Positions 9,071 to 18,162 are shown, numbered from the stretch's first letter. The stretch is 64,000 nucleotides of DNA from Aurantimonas aggregata (GCF_010500835.1 NZ_JAAAMJ010000003.1:124001-188000); one strand, 5' to 3'. Made by a program: numbers and translations. The notes: generated from the letters alone by a model not told the origin.

Positions 9071-10178
9071 GATCGGGGGTCCAGCGGCAGAAGAGGGAAG
9101 TTGAAAGGAGGCGCGGCTCGTCGCCGGCCTCGCGAATGACGAGCTCGCCCGATTCGGCGGTGCCGCCGAGGCCGCGGAAGGCCTCGCCGGTCAGCGCGGA
9201 CAGGGCATAGAACGACGCCCGGATCGAATAGGCGGTGAGGATGACGAGGAGCGGGCGGTCCGACAGCAAAGCGCGGGTCAGCGAGAGCAGATAGGGTAGG
9301 TCCTCGAAGAGCTGCCAGACCTCGCCCTTGGGTCCGCGGCCGAAGCGCGGCGGATCGAGCAGGATCACGTCGTACCGGCTGCCGCGCTTGACCTCGCGCT
9401 CGGCGTAGCGGACCGCGTCCTCGCAGATCCAGCGGATCGGGCTCGATTCGAGGCCCGCGACTTCCTGGTTCTCGCGCGCCCAGGCGATCGCCTTCTTGGA
9501 CGCGTCGACATGCGTCACCTCGGCGCCGGCGCGGGCTCCGAGCAGCGAGGCGACGCCGGTATAGCCGAAGAGATTGAGCATGCGCACCGGGCGCTGGCCG
9601 CCGGCCAGCGCCGCCGTGATCGCCGCCTCGGTGGAGCGCCAGTGCACCGCCTGCTCGGGAAACACGCCGACATGGCGATAGGAGGTGAAGCGGCCGAGAT
9701 AATCGACGCCTTCCTGGACCAGCGGCCAGGTCTCGCCCAGCGGCCCGTTCGGAAAGCGCCAGCGTCCGGTGCCTTCCTCGTCGGTATCGCCGGTGAAGAT
9801 CGCATCGGCTCCGTCCCAGGCCGCATCCGGCAGGCGCTTCTGCCAGATCGCCTGGTTCTCCGGACGGCGCACCGTCAGCGGCCCGTAGCGCTCGAGCTTC
9901 TCGCCGGCGCCGGAATCCAGCAGCGCATAATCGGCCGACGGCTCAACGGTGAGGATCACCGGCTCGCGCGGCACCGGGCGGGGACCGTTCGGACGCGGCA
10001 GGTCGAGGGCCCGCACCGGTGGATCGCCGATGGCCGGTCTCGTGCGGGGGGCATCGTCGCCGCCCGGCGGACGCGGCGCGTCGTTCGGCCGGGCGCGCGG
10101 TCCGCGCGAAGCCGTACCGTTCGGGCTCGAATCCGTATGAGGGCCGGGCCGCCGCGCTCGCGCCAAGGCAAACTCCAT
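9063..10178 (-). CDS. Class I SAM-dependent methyltransferase, RlmI/RlmK-like
   Basis: The C-terminal 295 residues match the family of rRNA cytosine-5/guanine methyltransferases: LNLFGYTGVASLLGARAGAEVTHVDASKKAI is the SAM-binding motif I, and VILLDPPRFGRGPKG carries the DPP motif. No PUA domain is evident. The first 73 residues are rich in Pro, Arg and Ala and look disordered; homologues I recall begin close to an ILT-x5-DYxLLDSG segment, so the true start may be the in-frame GTG at 9959 instead of the ATG at 10178. Neither has a strong ribosome binding site. The substrate is unknown. Confidence 0.8.
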   Translation of the reverse strand: MEFALARARRPGPHTDSSPNGTASRGPRARPNDAPRPPGGDDAPRTRPAIGDPPVRALDLPRPNGPRPVPREPVILTVEPSADYALLDSGAGEKLERYGPLTVRRPENQAIWQKRLPDAAWDGADAIFTGDTDEEGTGRWRFPNGPLGETWPLVQEGVDYLGRFTSYRHVGVFPEQAVHWRSTEAAITAALAGGQRPVRMLNLFGYTGVASLLGARAGAEVTHVDASKKAIAWARENQEVAGLESSPIRWICEDAVRYAEREVKRGSRYDVILLDPPRFGRGPKGEVWQLFEDLPYLLSLTRALLSDRPLLVILTAYSIRASFYALSALTGEAFRGLGGTAESGELVIREAGDEPRLLSTSLFCRWTPDHV

Positions 10179-10303
10179 GCTTTCGATGTCGGGATTTAGG
10201 TCATTAGCGGTTCCGGCATGCTTGGCAAAGCCGGCAAAAACGTGATTCTAGATCGGACGACGAGCGAGTAACGCCGACACGCAAGGCGCAAGGGAGGGTT
10301 TCG

Positions 10304-10780
10304 ATGGATCTCAAGGGCGAATACCGGCTGCCGGCACCGCGGGAAACGGTCTGGGCGGCGCTCAACGACCCGGATGTTCTGAAGAGCTGCATCCCAGGCT
10401 GCGAAAGCCTGGAGATGACCGGCGAGAACATGATGGCGGCGACCGTGACGATGAAGATCGGGCCGGTGAAGGCGAAATTCTCCGGCGAGGTCCGGCTGGA
10501 AAACATCAACGCGCCGGAGAGCTATTCGATCGTCGGCGAAGGCAAGGGCGGCATCGCGGGCTTCGCCAAGGGCGGCGCCGACGTGCGGCTCGAGGAAGAC
10601 GGAGCCGAGACGATCCTCACCTACGACGTCAATGCGCAGGTCGGCGGCAAGATCGCCCAGCTCGGCGGGCGGATGATCGATTCCACCGCCAAGAAGCTGG
10701 CCGGGCAGTTCTTCGACTGTTTCGTCGAGAAGGTCTCCGGGCCGCAGGCGACGGCCGAGGGCGAAACCGTCACGGTCTGA
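10304..10780 (+). CDS. coxG: CoxG-like SRPBCC family protein
   Basis: A 158-residue protein of the CoxG branch of the SRPBCC (START-like) fold. Diagnostic stretches are LPAPRETVWAALNDPDVLKSCIPGCESL, the MKIGPVKAKFSGEV strand and GGKIAQLGGRMIDSTAKKLA at the C-terminal helix. In carbon-monoxide oxidisers CoxG tethers the dehydrogenase to the membrane, but no cox genes are near, the C-terminal membrane anchor is absent, and the short form is common in rhizobia without known role. GGGAGG lies six bases before the ATG. It is flanked by genes on the other strand and is probably transcribed alone. Confidence 0.8.
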   Translation: MDLKGEYRLPAPRETVWAALNDPDVLKSCIPGCESLEMTGENMMAATVTMKIGPVKAKFSGEVRLENINAPESYSIVGEGKGGIAGFAKGGADVRLEEDGAETILTYDVNAQVGGKIAQLGGRMIDSTAKKLAGQFFDCFVEKVSGPQATAEGETVTV

Positions 10781-10797
10781 GCGGGACGCTCCGTGCG

Positions 10798-10823
10798 ACG
10801 CCGCCCCGCGAAGGGCGCGGCGT
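10798..10823. terminator. Hairpin between convergent coxG-like and lapA genes
   Basis: ACGCCGC pairs with GCGGCGT, extended by an inner CCC/GGG, around a GCGAA loop with a one-base bulge. It sits exactly between the two stop codons. There is no run of T on either side, so intrinsic termination would be weak. Confidence 0.35.
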
Positions 10824-11192
10824 TCAGGCGGCCTGCGAGGAGACCAGTGCCGTCGAGCCGGAATTGGTGCGGACGCGCTCTTCCTCGATCTGGCGCAGCT
10901 TGGCGCGGCTTTCATCGGCCTCGCGGCGCAGCCGTTCGACCTCGTATTTGCGCTTCCATGACTTGCGGCGGTAGTGCGCCTGGGTGAACCAGGTGCCGAG
11001 CCCGCCGAGGACGACGCCGAGAATGACGGCGCCCATCAACAGCAGGAACAGCGGCGCGGCGAACACGAGCTGCGGCATGTTGCCGATCGGGTCCAGCGAG
11101 ACCGGGACTGCCTGGCGGTTGGCGACGCAGAACACCACCAGCAGGATCGCCAGCGGGATGAGAATGACGAGGGTGAGGATTCTCGAGATCAT
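10824..11192 (-). CDS. lapA: LapA-domain (DUF1049) inner-membrane protein
   Basis: A 122-residue protein with two membrane segments (residues about 5-26 and 42-66) joined by the short periplasmic loop NRQAVPVSLDPIG, followed by a charged cytoplasmic coiled coil (KRKYEVERLRREADESRAKLRQIEEE). This is the layout of LapA/YciS, which in enterobacteria acts with LapB to regulate LpxC and LPS synthesis. The lapB partner's usual C-terminal domains are not near. It follows ihfB by 140 bases, a common order in rhizobia. Function in this lineage is inferred. Confidence 0.78.
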   Translation of the reverse strand: MISRILTLVILIPLAILLVVFCVANRQAVPVSLDPIGNMPQLVFAAPLFLLLMGAVILGVVLGGLGTWFTQAHYRRKSWKRKYEVERLRREADESRAKLRQIEEERVRTNSGSTALVSSQAA

Positions 11193-11332
11193 GGGCTCCG
11201 CCTCGCGCCCGCCCCGTCACCGGGCACGGGCTGTGTTGTCGGCGGCATCGGCCGCCACAGACTGAGAAACAAACATGGGCGTCGCGCCCCTGCCGTCAAC
11301 GCCGAGGTGCGTCTGGCGCACGCCTTGAGCGC

Positions 11333-11614
11333 CTAGCGGCCGTTCAGTCGCTCGCGCAATTCCTTGCCGGCCTTGAAGAACGGCACCCACTTCTCCTCCA
11401 CCTCGACGGCCTCGCCGGTACGCGGATTGCGCCCCGAACGGGGCGGCCGGTTCTTCACGGAGAAAGCCCCGAAGCCACGCAGCTCGACGCGGTTCGACTC
11501 GCAGAGCGCCGACGTGACCTCGTCGAAGATGGCGTTGACGATGGTCTCGACGTCGCGCTGGTAGAGATGGGGGTTGCGGCTGGCGATCGCCTGCACGAGT
11601 TCCGACTTGATCAA
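11333..11614 (-). CDS. ihfB: Integration host factor subunit beta
   Basis: IHF-beta pairs with IHF-alpha to bend DNA at promoters (including sigma-54 promoters), origins and recombination sites. The 93 residues match the family end to end: [45 protein letters not shown] and the arm tip with the DNA-intercalating proline (RNPRTG). The start is a TTG (11614), preceded by GGGGAA; the protein aligned with rhizobial IhfB begins exactly there. It lies between sppA and lapA on the same strand. Confidence 0.95.
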   Translation of the reverse strand: MIKSELVQAIASRNPHLYQRDVETIVNAIFDEVTSALCESNRVELRGFGAFSVKNRPPRSGRNPRTGEAVEVEEKWVPFFKAGKELRERLNGR

Positions 11615-11724
11615 GACGAGTTCCCCTTCCCGAGACCTGTCGCGCCGCCCCGGACGCTGCTTCGGCCGCCAAGCTGCCGCGCCCGTCCCAGACGGCCGAT
11701 CGAAACCCGGGCCATTTCCATCAT

Positions 11725-12705
11725 TTATTGCGACGTCACACGTGTTCGTGAAGGCTGCCAGAGCGACACGAGCCCGTCAAGGTGACCGACCCGGCGCAGC
11801 ACCGCGTCCGACAGCGACGCGGCCCGCGGATCGAGCCCGAGAGCCGCGAAGATACCGGCGCGGGCCTCGGTGAAGATCGAGAAGAACCCCTCGTCCTGTT
11901 CCTCGGGCTCACGGTCGACGAAGTCGAGACCGGCGGGCACGCCGCGCTCGGTCTCCAGCCACGCCCGCACCTCGTCCTCGCCGCCCAGCGCGTCGACCAG
12001 GCGGTTCTCCAGGCCCTGATGGCCGCTGAACACCGAGCCGTCGGCCAGTACCAGCGTATCGGCCTGGCTGAGGCCGCGGCGCTCGGCGACGAGGGCGACG
12101 AACCAGTCATAGGTGTCCATCACCAGCCGGCCGATCATCTGCTTGGCTTCCTCGCTAGCCGGCGCGAAGGGCGACGGCTCGGCCTTCAGCGGCGCCGACT
12201 TGATCGCATTGACCTCGACGCCGACCGTGTTCAGCAGGGCGGATGCGTCGACATACTGGAAGATCACGCCGATCGATCCGACGATCGAGGTCTGGCGCGC
12301 GACGATGTGGTCGGTGCCGGCGGCGATCATGTAGCCGGCGGAGGCCGCCAGCGTGCCGACTTCCGCCGCGACCGGCTTCACGGCGGCGATGGCGCGCACC
12401 GCCTCGTAGATCGACTCGCCGCCGACCGTCGTGCCGCCGGGGGAGTCGATGCGCAGCACCACCGCCTTGACGGCGTCCTCGTCCTTCAGCCGTTCCAGAA
12501 GCTCCAGGAGTTTGCGATCCTCGAGGATCATGCCCTCGATGGCGACGCGGGCGATCTGCTCGCGCGGGAGGATCGGGCCCTTCCAGCCGAACAGCGGGAC
12601 GGCCAGAACGGCCAGCGCAACGACGGCGATCGCCGCCACCCGCCAGAAGCGCAGCTTGCCGCGCAGGCGGCGGCGATCGATGAGATCCTCGGTGGTTCCG
12701 GCCAT
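11725..12705 (-). CDS. sppA: Signal peptide peptidase SppA (S49 family, short form)
   Basis: A membrane-anchored serine protease that degrades released signal peptides. The 326-residue protein has an N-terminal anchor ([21 protein letters not shown]), the nucleophile serine in [12 protein letters not shown] and the general-base lysine in [13 protein letters not shown], with [11 protein letters not shown] between. This is the single-domain form common outside enterobacteria. GGGAGG five bases before the ATG supports the start. It is the first gene of the sppA-ihfB-lapA set. The region up to lptC (12706-12919) is the divergent promoter region. Confidence 0.93.
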   Translation of the reverse strand: MAGTTEDLIDRRRLRGKLRFWRVAAIAVVALAVLAVPLFGWKGPILPREQIARVAIEGMILEDRKLLELLERLKDEDAVKAVVLRIDSPGGTTVGGESIYEAVRAIAAVKPVAAEVGTLAASAGYMIAAGTDHIVARQTSIVGSIGVIFQYVDASALLNTVGVEVNAIKSAPLKAEPSPFAPASEEAKQMIGRLVMDTYDWFVALVAERRGLSQADTLVLADGSVFSGHQGLENRLVDALGGEDEVRAWLETERGVPAGLDFVDREPEEQDEGFFSIFTEARAGIFAALGLDPRAASLSDAVLRRVGHLDGLVSLWQPSRTRVTSQ

Positions 12706-12919
12706 CTCGGCCTCCCTCGCGTTTGACTGCGCGAGCGTTAGCTTGAACCGCGATGCCTGTGAAGGCTCACGAAACGTTCATTCCCTATGGTTAGGAATAT
12801 GCCGCAATGACTGGGCGCGGACGTAAAAACCCCATATTGGTGTGAAACGCGTCCAGTCACGGTCTGCCGAAGTCCATCGCCGCCATCGATCGCAAGGCAG
12901 GTGACGGATCGGGGACAGC

Positions 12920-13642
12920 TTGATCACGGTGCAAATGAACAATACGCAGGCGCCCCTCGCGAATCCCGCTTCCTCGGTCGCCTCGACCGCGGGACAGGCC
13001 TCCGGTCGCAGCGATCTCGAATTTGCGCGGGCGCGTCGTCACTCGCGCATGGTCCGCCGACTGAAGATCGCCCTCCCCTTGATCGCGGCAATCATCGTCG
13101 TCGTCGGCGTCACCACGACGTGGCTGGCCCGCAGCCTGCCGGGCGACATCTCGGTGACCGGGACGTCGATCGAGGACGGGCGCGTGGTGATGCAGGATCC
13201 CCGCATGTCCGGCGTCGACAGCCAGGAGCGGCCATACGAGATGCGCGCCGTGCGCGCCTTCCAGTCGCTGACCGGCGGCGGGGTCGACCTGGAAAAGGTC
13301 ACCGCCACGCTCTTCGTCGACGATGACACCACCGCGGATATCACCGCCACGGCCGGATTCTACGATTCGGAAACCAACCTGCTGCGCTTGACCGACGGCA
13401 TCGAGGTCAAGACGAGCAACGGCATCGCGATCAAGCTCGCTACGGCCGATATCGACCTTGCCGCCGGTGCCATGCAGGGCGGCGGCCCGGTGGCGATCGA
13501 CACGCCGAACCAGACCATCCGATCCAGCTCCCTCACCGTGTCCGACGGTGGTAAAGTCCTTTCCTTCGGTGGCCGGGTGAGGATGGTGATTGCGCCGTCC
13601 GAGGCCGGATCAACCGAAAAACAAGCCTTCAAGAGCGAGTAG
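12920..13642 (+). CDS. lptC: LPS export protein LptC
   Basis: LptC is the bitopic inner-membrane protein that receives LPS from LptB2FG and passes it to LptA. The 240 residues have one membrane segment (about residues 51-69: ALPLIAAIIVVVGVTTTWLA) and a periplasmic beta-jellyroll. The TTG at 12920, five bases after GGGG, is a better start than the ATG at 12935, which lacks a ribosome binding site; the five-codon difference is unimportant to function. lptA follows three bases after the stop, so the two are co-translated. LptF and LptG are not in the window. Confidence 0.88.
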   Translation: MITVQMNNTQAPLANPASSVASTAGQASGRSDLEFARARRHSRMVRRLKIALPLIAAIIVVVGVTTTWLARSLPGDISVTGTSIEDGRVVMQDPRMSGVDSQERPYEMRAVRAFQSLTGGGVDLEKVTATLFVDDDTTADITATAGFYDSETNLLRLTDGIEVKTSNGIAIKLATADIDLAAGAMQGGGPVAIDTPNQTIRSSSLTVSDGGKVLSFGGRVRMVIAPSEAGSTEKQAFKSE

Positions 13643-13645
13643 ACC

Positions 13646-14251
13646 ATGCAAGCCTTCGTCCTTCGTCGCGCCGCGCCCTTCGTTGCGGCTGTTTTCCTCG
13701 GCGCCTTCGGCGCATCGGGCGTGGTCGCGCAGGAGGGGCTCGGCAGCAATTTCAACGGGCTGCAGCTCGATGGCGACCAGCCGATCTCGATCGAATCCAA
13801 CCAGCTCGACGTCGACGACGCCCAGGCGATCGCGACCTTCACCGGCAATGTCGCCGTGGCGCAGGGGGAGACGGAACTGCGCAGCGGCAAGCTCGTGGTG
13901 CACTACAAGAAGCCGGAGGACGGGGAAGATGCACCGGCACGTGGCGGCGCCCTGCCCGGCGGGTCGAACCAGATCGACCGGCTCGAGGCGACGGAGAAGG
14001 TCTACGTGAAGTCGGTCGACCAGGTGGCGACTGCCGAGCAGGCTTCCTTCGACATGACCAGCCAGCTCGTCGTGATGACCGGCAACGTCGTCCTCAGCCA
14101 GGGCGAGAACATCGCCGAAGGCTGCAAGCTGACGATCCAGATGGACACCGGCCTCGCGCGTCTCGAAAGCGCCTGCGGCCAGGGTGGCGGCGGCCGGGTG
14201 CGGCTGATGCTGAGCCCGGACGGCGAGTCCAGCGGCCCGGCGACGAACTGA
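13646..14251 (+). CDS. lptA: LPS export periplasmic protein LptA
   Basis: LptA forms the periplasmic bridge for LPS between LptC and LptD. The 201-residue protein has a Sec signal peptide (cleavage after VVA-Q, about residue 28) and OstA-type beta-strands: DQPISIESNQLDVDDAQAIATFTGNVAVAQGETEL and ATAEQASFDMTSQLVVMTGNVVLSQGEN. An acidic, glycine-rich insertion at about residues 91-105 separates the two halves. It sits between lptC and lptB, the standard order. Confidence 0.92.
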   Translation: MQAFVLRRAAPFVAAVFLGAFGASGVVAQEGLGSNFNGLQLDGDQPISIESNQLDVDDAQAIATFTGNVAVAQGETELRSGKLVVHYKKPEDGEDAPARGGALPGGSNQIDRLEATEKVYVKSVDQVATAEQASFDMTSQLVVMTGNVVLSQGENIAEGCKLTIQMDTGLARLESACGQGGGGRVRLMLSPDGESSGPATN

Positions 14252-14261
14252 GGCCGGCTGC

Positions 14262-15101
14262 GTGACGATCGCACAGACGGCCGAGCGTGCCGGTGCCGAT
14301 TTGACGGACAAGCGGCGGGCGAGCTCGCCGGCCGGCGCCGCGACCGGCAACAAGGCCGGCCCGCGCTTCGCCAACGCCGAGGGAACCCTCGTCGCCGCCA
14401 ACCTGACCAAGACCTACAGGGGACGCCGCGTCGTCGACGATGTCGGGATCGCGGTGCGCCGCGGCGAAGCGGTCGGCCTGCTCGGGCCCAACGGCGCCGG
14501 CAAGACCACGTGCTTCTACATGATCACCGGCCTGGTGCCGGTCGACCGCGGCAACATCCTGCTCGACGGGCACGACATCACTGAGATCCCGATGTATCGC
14601 CGGGCCCGGCTCGGCATCGGCTACCTGCCGCAGGAGGCCTCGATCTTTCGCGGCCTGTCGGTCGAGGACAATATCCGCGCGGTGCTCGAAGTCGTCGAGA
14701 AGGACAAGGCGACGCGCGAGCGCGAACTGACCAGCCTCCTGCAGGAATTCAACATCGAGCATCTGCGCAAGCAGGCCTCGACGTCGCTCTCCGGCGGCGA
14801 GCGGCGGCGCTGCGAGATCGCGCGCGCGCTGGCCTCCAAGCCGACCTTCATGCTGCTCGACGAGCCGTTCGCCGGCGTCGACCCGATTGCCGTCTCCGAC
14901 ATCCAGGGCCTGGTCCGGCATCTGACCAAGCGCGGCATCGGCGTCCTGATCACCGACCACAACGTCCGCGAGACGCTGGGCCTGATCGACCGGGCCTACA
15001 TCATGCATGCCGGCGCCGTGCTCACCCACGGCAGCCCGCAGCAGATCGTCGACAATGTCGACGTGCGGCGATTCTATCTCGGCGACCAGTTCAGCTTCTG
15101 A
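14262..15101 (+). CDS. lptB: LPS export ABC transporter ATPase LptB
   Basis: LptB powers LPS extraction. The 279 residues hold Walker A GPNGAGKTTCFYMI, the family's LPQEASIFRGLSVEDNI, signature LSGGERRRCEIARAL, Walker B FMLLDEPFAGVDPIA and the H-loop ITDHNVRETL. The start is a GTG with GAGG eight bases upstream. About 35 residues precede the ABC core, longer than E. coli LptB and Ala/Gly-rich. lptB followed by rpoN, hpf and ptsN is the conserved proteobacterial order. Confidence 0.95.
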   Translation: MTIAQTAERAGADLTDKRRASSPAGAATGNKAGPRFANAEGTLVAANLTKTYRGRRVVDDVGIAVRRGEAVGLLGPNGAGKTTCFYMITGLVPVDRGNILLDGHDITEIPMYRRARLGIGYLPQEASIFRGLSVEDNIRAVLEVVEKDKATRERELTSLLQEFNIEHLRKQASTSLSGGERRRCEIARALASKPTFMLLDEPFAGVDPIAVSDIQGLVRHLTKRGIGVLITDHNVRETLGLIDRAYIMHAGAVLTHGSPQQIVDNVDVRRFYLGDQFSF

Positions 15102-15275
15102 CGTCCGTCGGGACGCACCTTGCGCGGTTCCGATTGACAAGGAAGTTCGACAGAAGCTTTGATGCAGGGATGGCGTCGTCGCCCGCAACTCTGCGGGACT
15201 GGGGGTGGCGCCGGGCCGCTGCGGCCTGCCCGGAAAGGGCGGGGCGACCGGTTCCAGGCAAATTGATCGGGGTAC

Positions 15276-16763
15276 ATGGCTTTATCGGCCCGACTGCAGA
15301 TGCGGCAGACCCAGTCGCTGGTGATGACACCCCAGCTGCTGCAGTCGATCCGTTTGCTGCAGTACAGCCATCTGGAGCTGCAGAGCTTCGTCGAGACGGA
15401 GATGGAGCGCAATCCGCTGCTCTCCTACGAGCCGGCCAACGCGGCAGCCGCCGCCGAGCCACCCGTCGCACCACCAGTGCCGCACACCAGCGAGCGCCCG
15501 GTCACCGGCGCGGAAAGCGACGGCGCCGCCTATGAGAGCGGCTTTACCGGCCGCGAGGACGATACCGCCACGCGACCGACGAGCGCCCCAGCCCCGGCGA
15601 TGCGCGGCGACGGGCGGATATTCGCGGCGGACAGCGATTTCAGCATCGACGACTTGGCCGAGCGTCGGCCCTCCTTGCACGCCCATGCCCTCAACGAGGT
15701 TGCCGACGCGCTGGCCCCGGGCATCGAGCGCAAGCTCGGCGAAGCGTTGGTCGAGCATCTCGACGAGAACGGGTATCTGTGGCGGGCAACGGATATCGTC
15801 GCCGCCGAACTCGGGGTGGATGTCGCGACGGTCGAGGACGTGCTGGCGCGACTCCAGCGCGAGGCGACGCCCGCCGGGCTGTTCGCCCGCGACCTTTCGG
15901 AGTGCCTCGCCATCCAGCTGCAGCGCAAGGACCGGTTCGACCCGGTGATGCGCACGATCCTCGCCAATCTCGATCTTCTGGCCCGGCGGGATTTCGCGCA
16001 GTTGCGCCGCCTCACCGGCGAGGACGAATCGGGTTTGATGGAAATTCTCTCCGAAATCCGTGGGCTCGACCCCAAGCCCGGCCACGCCTTCGATCACCAT
16101 GGCCCGGAGGCCATCATTCCGGACGTTCTGGTCACGGCGGCGACCGACGGCGGCTGGCAGGTGGAACTCAACCCGGAGGCGCTGCCGCGCGTCCTCGTGG
16201 ACAACGACTATCTGAAGATCGTCCGGGGCGGCCGGCTCTCGGACGAGGACCGCAGCTTCATCGGCGAGTGCCACCAATCCGCCAACTGGCTGATCCGCTC
16301 GCTCGACCAGCGGGCGAAGACGATCGTCAAGGTGGCAAGCGAGATCGTCCGGCGCCAGGACGGCTTCCTGACCCGCGGCATCGGCGGCTTGCGGCCAATG
16401 ACGCTGATGTCGGTCGCCGAGGCGATCGGCATGCACGAATCGACGGTCAGCCGCGTCACCGCCAGCAAGTTCATCTCGACGCCGCGCGGCACGTTCGACA
16501 TGCGGTTCTTCTTCACCGTCGCGATCGCCTCGGCCAATGGCGGCGACGCACATTCGGCGGAAAGCGTGAAACACCGGATCAAGCTGCTGATCGACGCCGA
16601 GAGCCAGGGCAAGGTGATGTCCGACGACGACATCGCTGCCGTGCTCCGGGACGAGGGCATCGATCTCGCGCGGCGCACCGTGGCGAAATATCGCGAGGCG
16701 CAGGGAATCCCCTCTTCCATCCAGCGCCGGCGCGAGATGAATGCGCGTCGGCTGGCTTCCTGA
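15276..16763 (+). CDS. rpoN: RNA polymerase sigma-54 factor RpoN
   Basis: Sigma-54 recognises -24/-12 promoters and needs AAA+ activators; in this group it serves nitrogen, dicarboxylate and other regulons. The 495-residue protein has the Gln/Leu-rich region I (LQMRQTQSLVMTPQLLQSIRLLQ, here cited in part as MTPQLLQSIRLLQY), an acidic Ala/Pro-rich region II, the core-binding domain, the helix-turn-helix (TLMSVAEAIGMHESTVSRV) and, close to the C terminus, the RpoN box ARRTVAKYRE. It is separated from lptB by 174 bases, which contain TTGACA at 15134-15139 with TTTGAT 18 bases on, a possible promoter of its own. Confidence 0.97.
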   Translation: MALSARLQMRQTQSLVMTPQLLQSIRLLQYSHLELQSFVETEMERNPLLSYEPANAAAAAEPPVAPPVPHTSERPVTGAESDGAAYESGFTGREDDTATRPTSAPAPAMRGDGRIFAADSDFSIDDLAERRPSLHAHALNEVADALAPGIERKLGEALVEHLDENGYLWRATDIVAAELGVDVATVEDVLARLQREATPAGLFARDLSECLAIQLQRKDRFDPVMRTILANLDLLARRDFAQLRRLTGEDESGLMEILSEIRGLDPKPGHAFDHHGPEAIIPDVLVTAATDGGWQVELNPEALPRVLVDNDYLKIVRGGRLSDEDRSFIGECHQSANWLIRSLDQRAKTIVKVASEIVRRQDGFLTRGIGGLRPMTLMSVAEAIGMHESTVSRVTASKFISTPRGTFDMRFFFTVAIASANGGDAHSAESVKHRIKLLIDAESQGKVMSDDDIAAVLRDEGIDLARRTVAKYREAQGIPSSIQRRREMNARRLAS

Positions 16764-16823
16764 CGCATGGTAGCGGCCGCCCCGATCCGGGGCCGAACGG
16801 CCCCCGGCTACGGAGGCCGCGCG

Positions 16824-16852
16824 TTGACACCCCTGGCGAAGGTTCCTAGAAG
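16824..16852 (+). promoter_or_regulatory. Candidate sigma-70 type promoter for hpf-ptsN
   Basis: TTGACA at 16824-16829 is followed after 17 bases by TAGAAG at 16847-16852, giving a leader of about 140 bases before the hpf start. It lies in the 236-bp gap after rpoN, so hpf and ptsN can be expressed independently of rpoN. Confidence 0.5.
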
Positions 16853-16999
16853 GCGCCACTTCTCCATTGGGTTCGAGCCTGCCGCCCCGACCACACGCCC
16901 TTACGAAAAACAACGCCGGAACGGCACCGAAGAGCGTCGCCAGACGTTTCTCGTAGAATGGGCAGAACCGGTGCTACGTCACCGCAAGGGAGTTCAAGC

Positions 17000-17587
17000 A
17001 TGAGTATTCGCGTTTCGGGCAAGCACATCGACGTCGGCGAGGCGTTCCGCGCACGGATCGAGCAGCGGCTGGGCGATGCGGTCGACAAATATTTCGACGG
17101 CAATTTCTCCAGCACCGTGGTCGTCTCCAAAGATGGTTCGCGTTTCTCGACCGACTGCACCGTGCATCTCGACACCGGCGTGGTATTCCAGGCGGCCGGC
17201 CAGGCACACGACCCGGAGGCCTGTTTCGCCGACGCGGCCGAGCGCATCGAGAAACGCCTGCGACGCTACAAGCGGCGACTAAAGGACCATCACCTGCATG
17301 CCAACGGGCAGCAGCGCGACATGGCCTATTCGGTGATGGCCGCGATCCCCGACGAGCCGGAAGACGAGGTCCCCGAGGACTACTCCCCGGCGATCATCGC
17401 CGAGACGACGCTGAAGGTCGGCACGCTTTCGGTGGCGGGTGCGGTGATGGAACTCGACCGGCAGGACGGGCCGGTGGTGCTGTTCCGCAATGCCAAGTCG
17501 GGCGACCTCAACATCGTCTTCCGCCGCCCGGACGGCAATTACGGCTGGGTCGACCCCTCCTCCTATGCCAAAGCCGGCGACGCTTGA
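17000..17587 (+). CDS. hpf: Long-form ribosome hibernation promoting factor HPF
   Basis: Long HPF dimerises 70S ribosomes into inactive 100S particles in stationary phase. The 195-residue protein has the N-terminal S30AE domain (SIRVSGKHIDVGEAFRARIEQRL, two basic helices with KRLRRYKRRLKDHH) and the C-terminal dimerisation domain (VGTLSVAGAVMELDR, VLFRNAKSGDLNIVFRRPDGNYGWVDP), so it is the long form. The ATG at 17000 has AAGGGA eight bases upstream; an upstream GTG/ATG extension of 14 codons is rejected. It lies between rpoN and ptsN, as in most proteobacteria. Confidence 0.94.
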   Translation: MSIRVSGKHIDVGEAFRARIEQRLGDAVDKYFDGNFSSTVVVSKDGSRFSTDCTVHLDTGVVFQAAGQAHDPEACFADAAERIEKRLRRYKRRLKDHHLHANGQQRDMAYSVMAAIPDEPEDEVPEDYSPAIIAETTLKVGTLSVAGAVMELDRQDGPVVLFRNAKSGDLNIVFRRPDGNYGWVDPSSYAKAGDA

Positions 17588-17646
17588 GCGCCGCACAAGC
17601 TTTGTCGGCCAGGGTGAGGCGCTCCGCAGCAAGAGGCAGTTCAGCG

Positions 17647-18111
17647 ATGGATTTCGAGATGCTCATCGAACCGGCCGCGATCCTGCCGGGCCTGCGGGCG
17701 AACTCCAAGAAGCAGGTCCTGCAGGAGCTGGCCGAGAAGGCTGCCGAGCTGACGGGACGGCCGGAGCGCGAGATATTCGAGACGATCCTGCAGCGCGAGA
17801 AGCTCGGCTCGACCGGCGTCGGCAACGGCATCGCCATTCCGCACGGCAAGCTCGAGGGCCTCGACCATATCGTCGGGGTGTTCGCGCGGCTGAGCCGGCC
17901 TGTCGAGTTCGACGCGCTGGATGACCAGCCGGTCGATCTCGTCTTCCTGCTCCTGGCGCCGGAGGGATCCGGCGCCGACCACCTCAAGGCGCTGTCGAAG
18001 GTTGCCCGGCTGCTGCGCAACCCGGAAACGGTGGGCCAGATCCGAGCCTCCCGCGACGCCGGCGCGATCTACGCGCTGATGACCAGCGCCTCGGCCAAGA
18101 ACGCCGCCTGA
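17647..18111 (+). CDS. ptsN: PTS-Ntr EIIA component PtsN
   Basis: EIIA-Ntr is the last phospho-acceptor of the nitrogen PTS and regulates potassium transport, the ChvG/sensor-kinase circuits and sigma-54-linked functions by protein contact. At 154 residues it has the family's exact usual length from the ATG at 17647. The phospho-accepting histidine is H66 in GIAIPHGKL; LGSTGVGNGIA and FLLLAPEGSGADHLKALSKVARLLR are also typical. A 21-codon upstream extension that overlaps hpf is rejected. AGAGG lies ten bases before the ATG. Confidence 0.94.
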   Translation: MDFEMLIEPAAILPGLRANSKKQVLQELAEKAAELTGRPEREIFETILQREKLGSTGVGNGIAIPHGKLEGLDHIVGVFARLSRPVEFDALDDQPVDLVFLLLAPEGSGADHLKALSKVARLLRNPETVGQIRASRDAGAIYALMTSASAKNAA

Positions 18112-18162
18112 GGCCGCGCCCGGCCGAGACCGATTCTCCAGAACTCTCCAGAAGCTCAAACG

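Noticed and set aside
16764-16823. Terminator after rpoN
   Set aside because: GC-rich bases (CCGGGGCCG / CGGCCCCCGG) can pair with a bulge but there is no T-run, and the hpf promoter begins right after.
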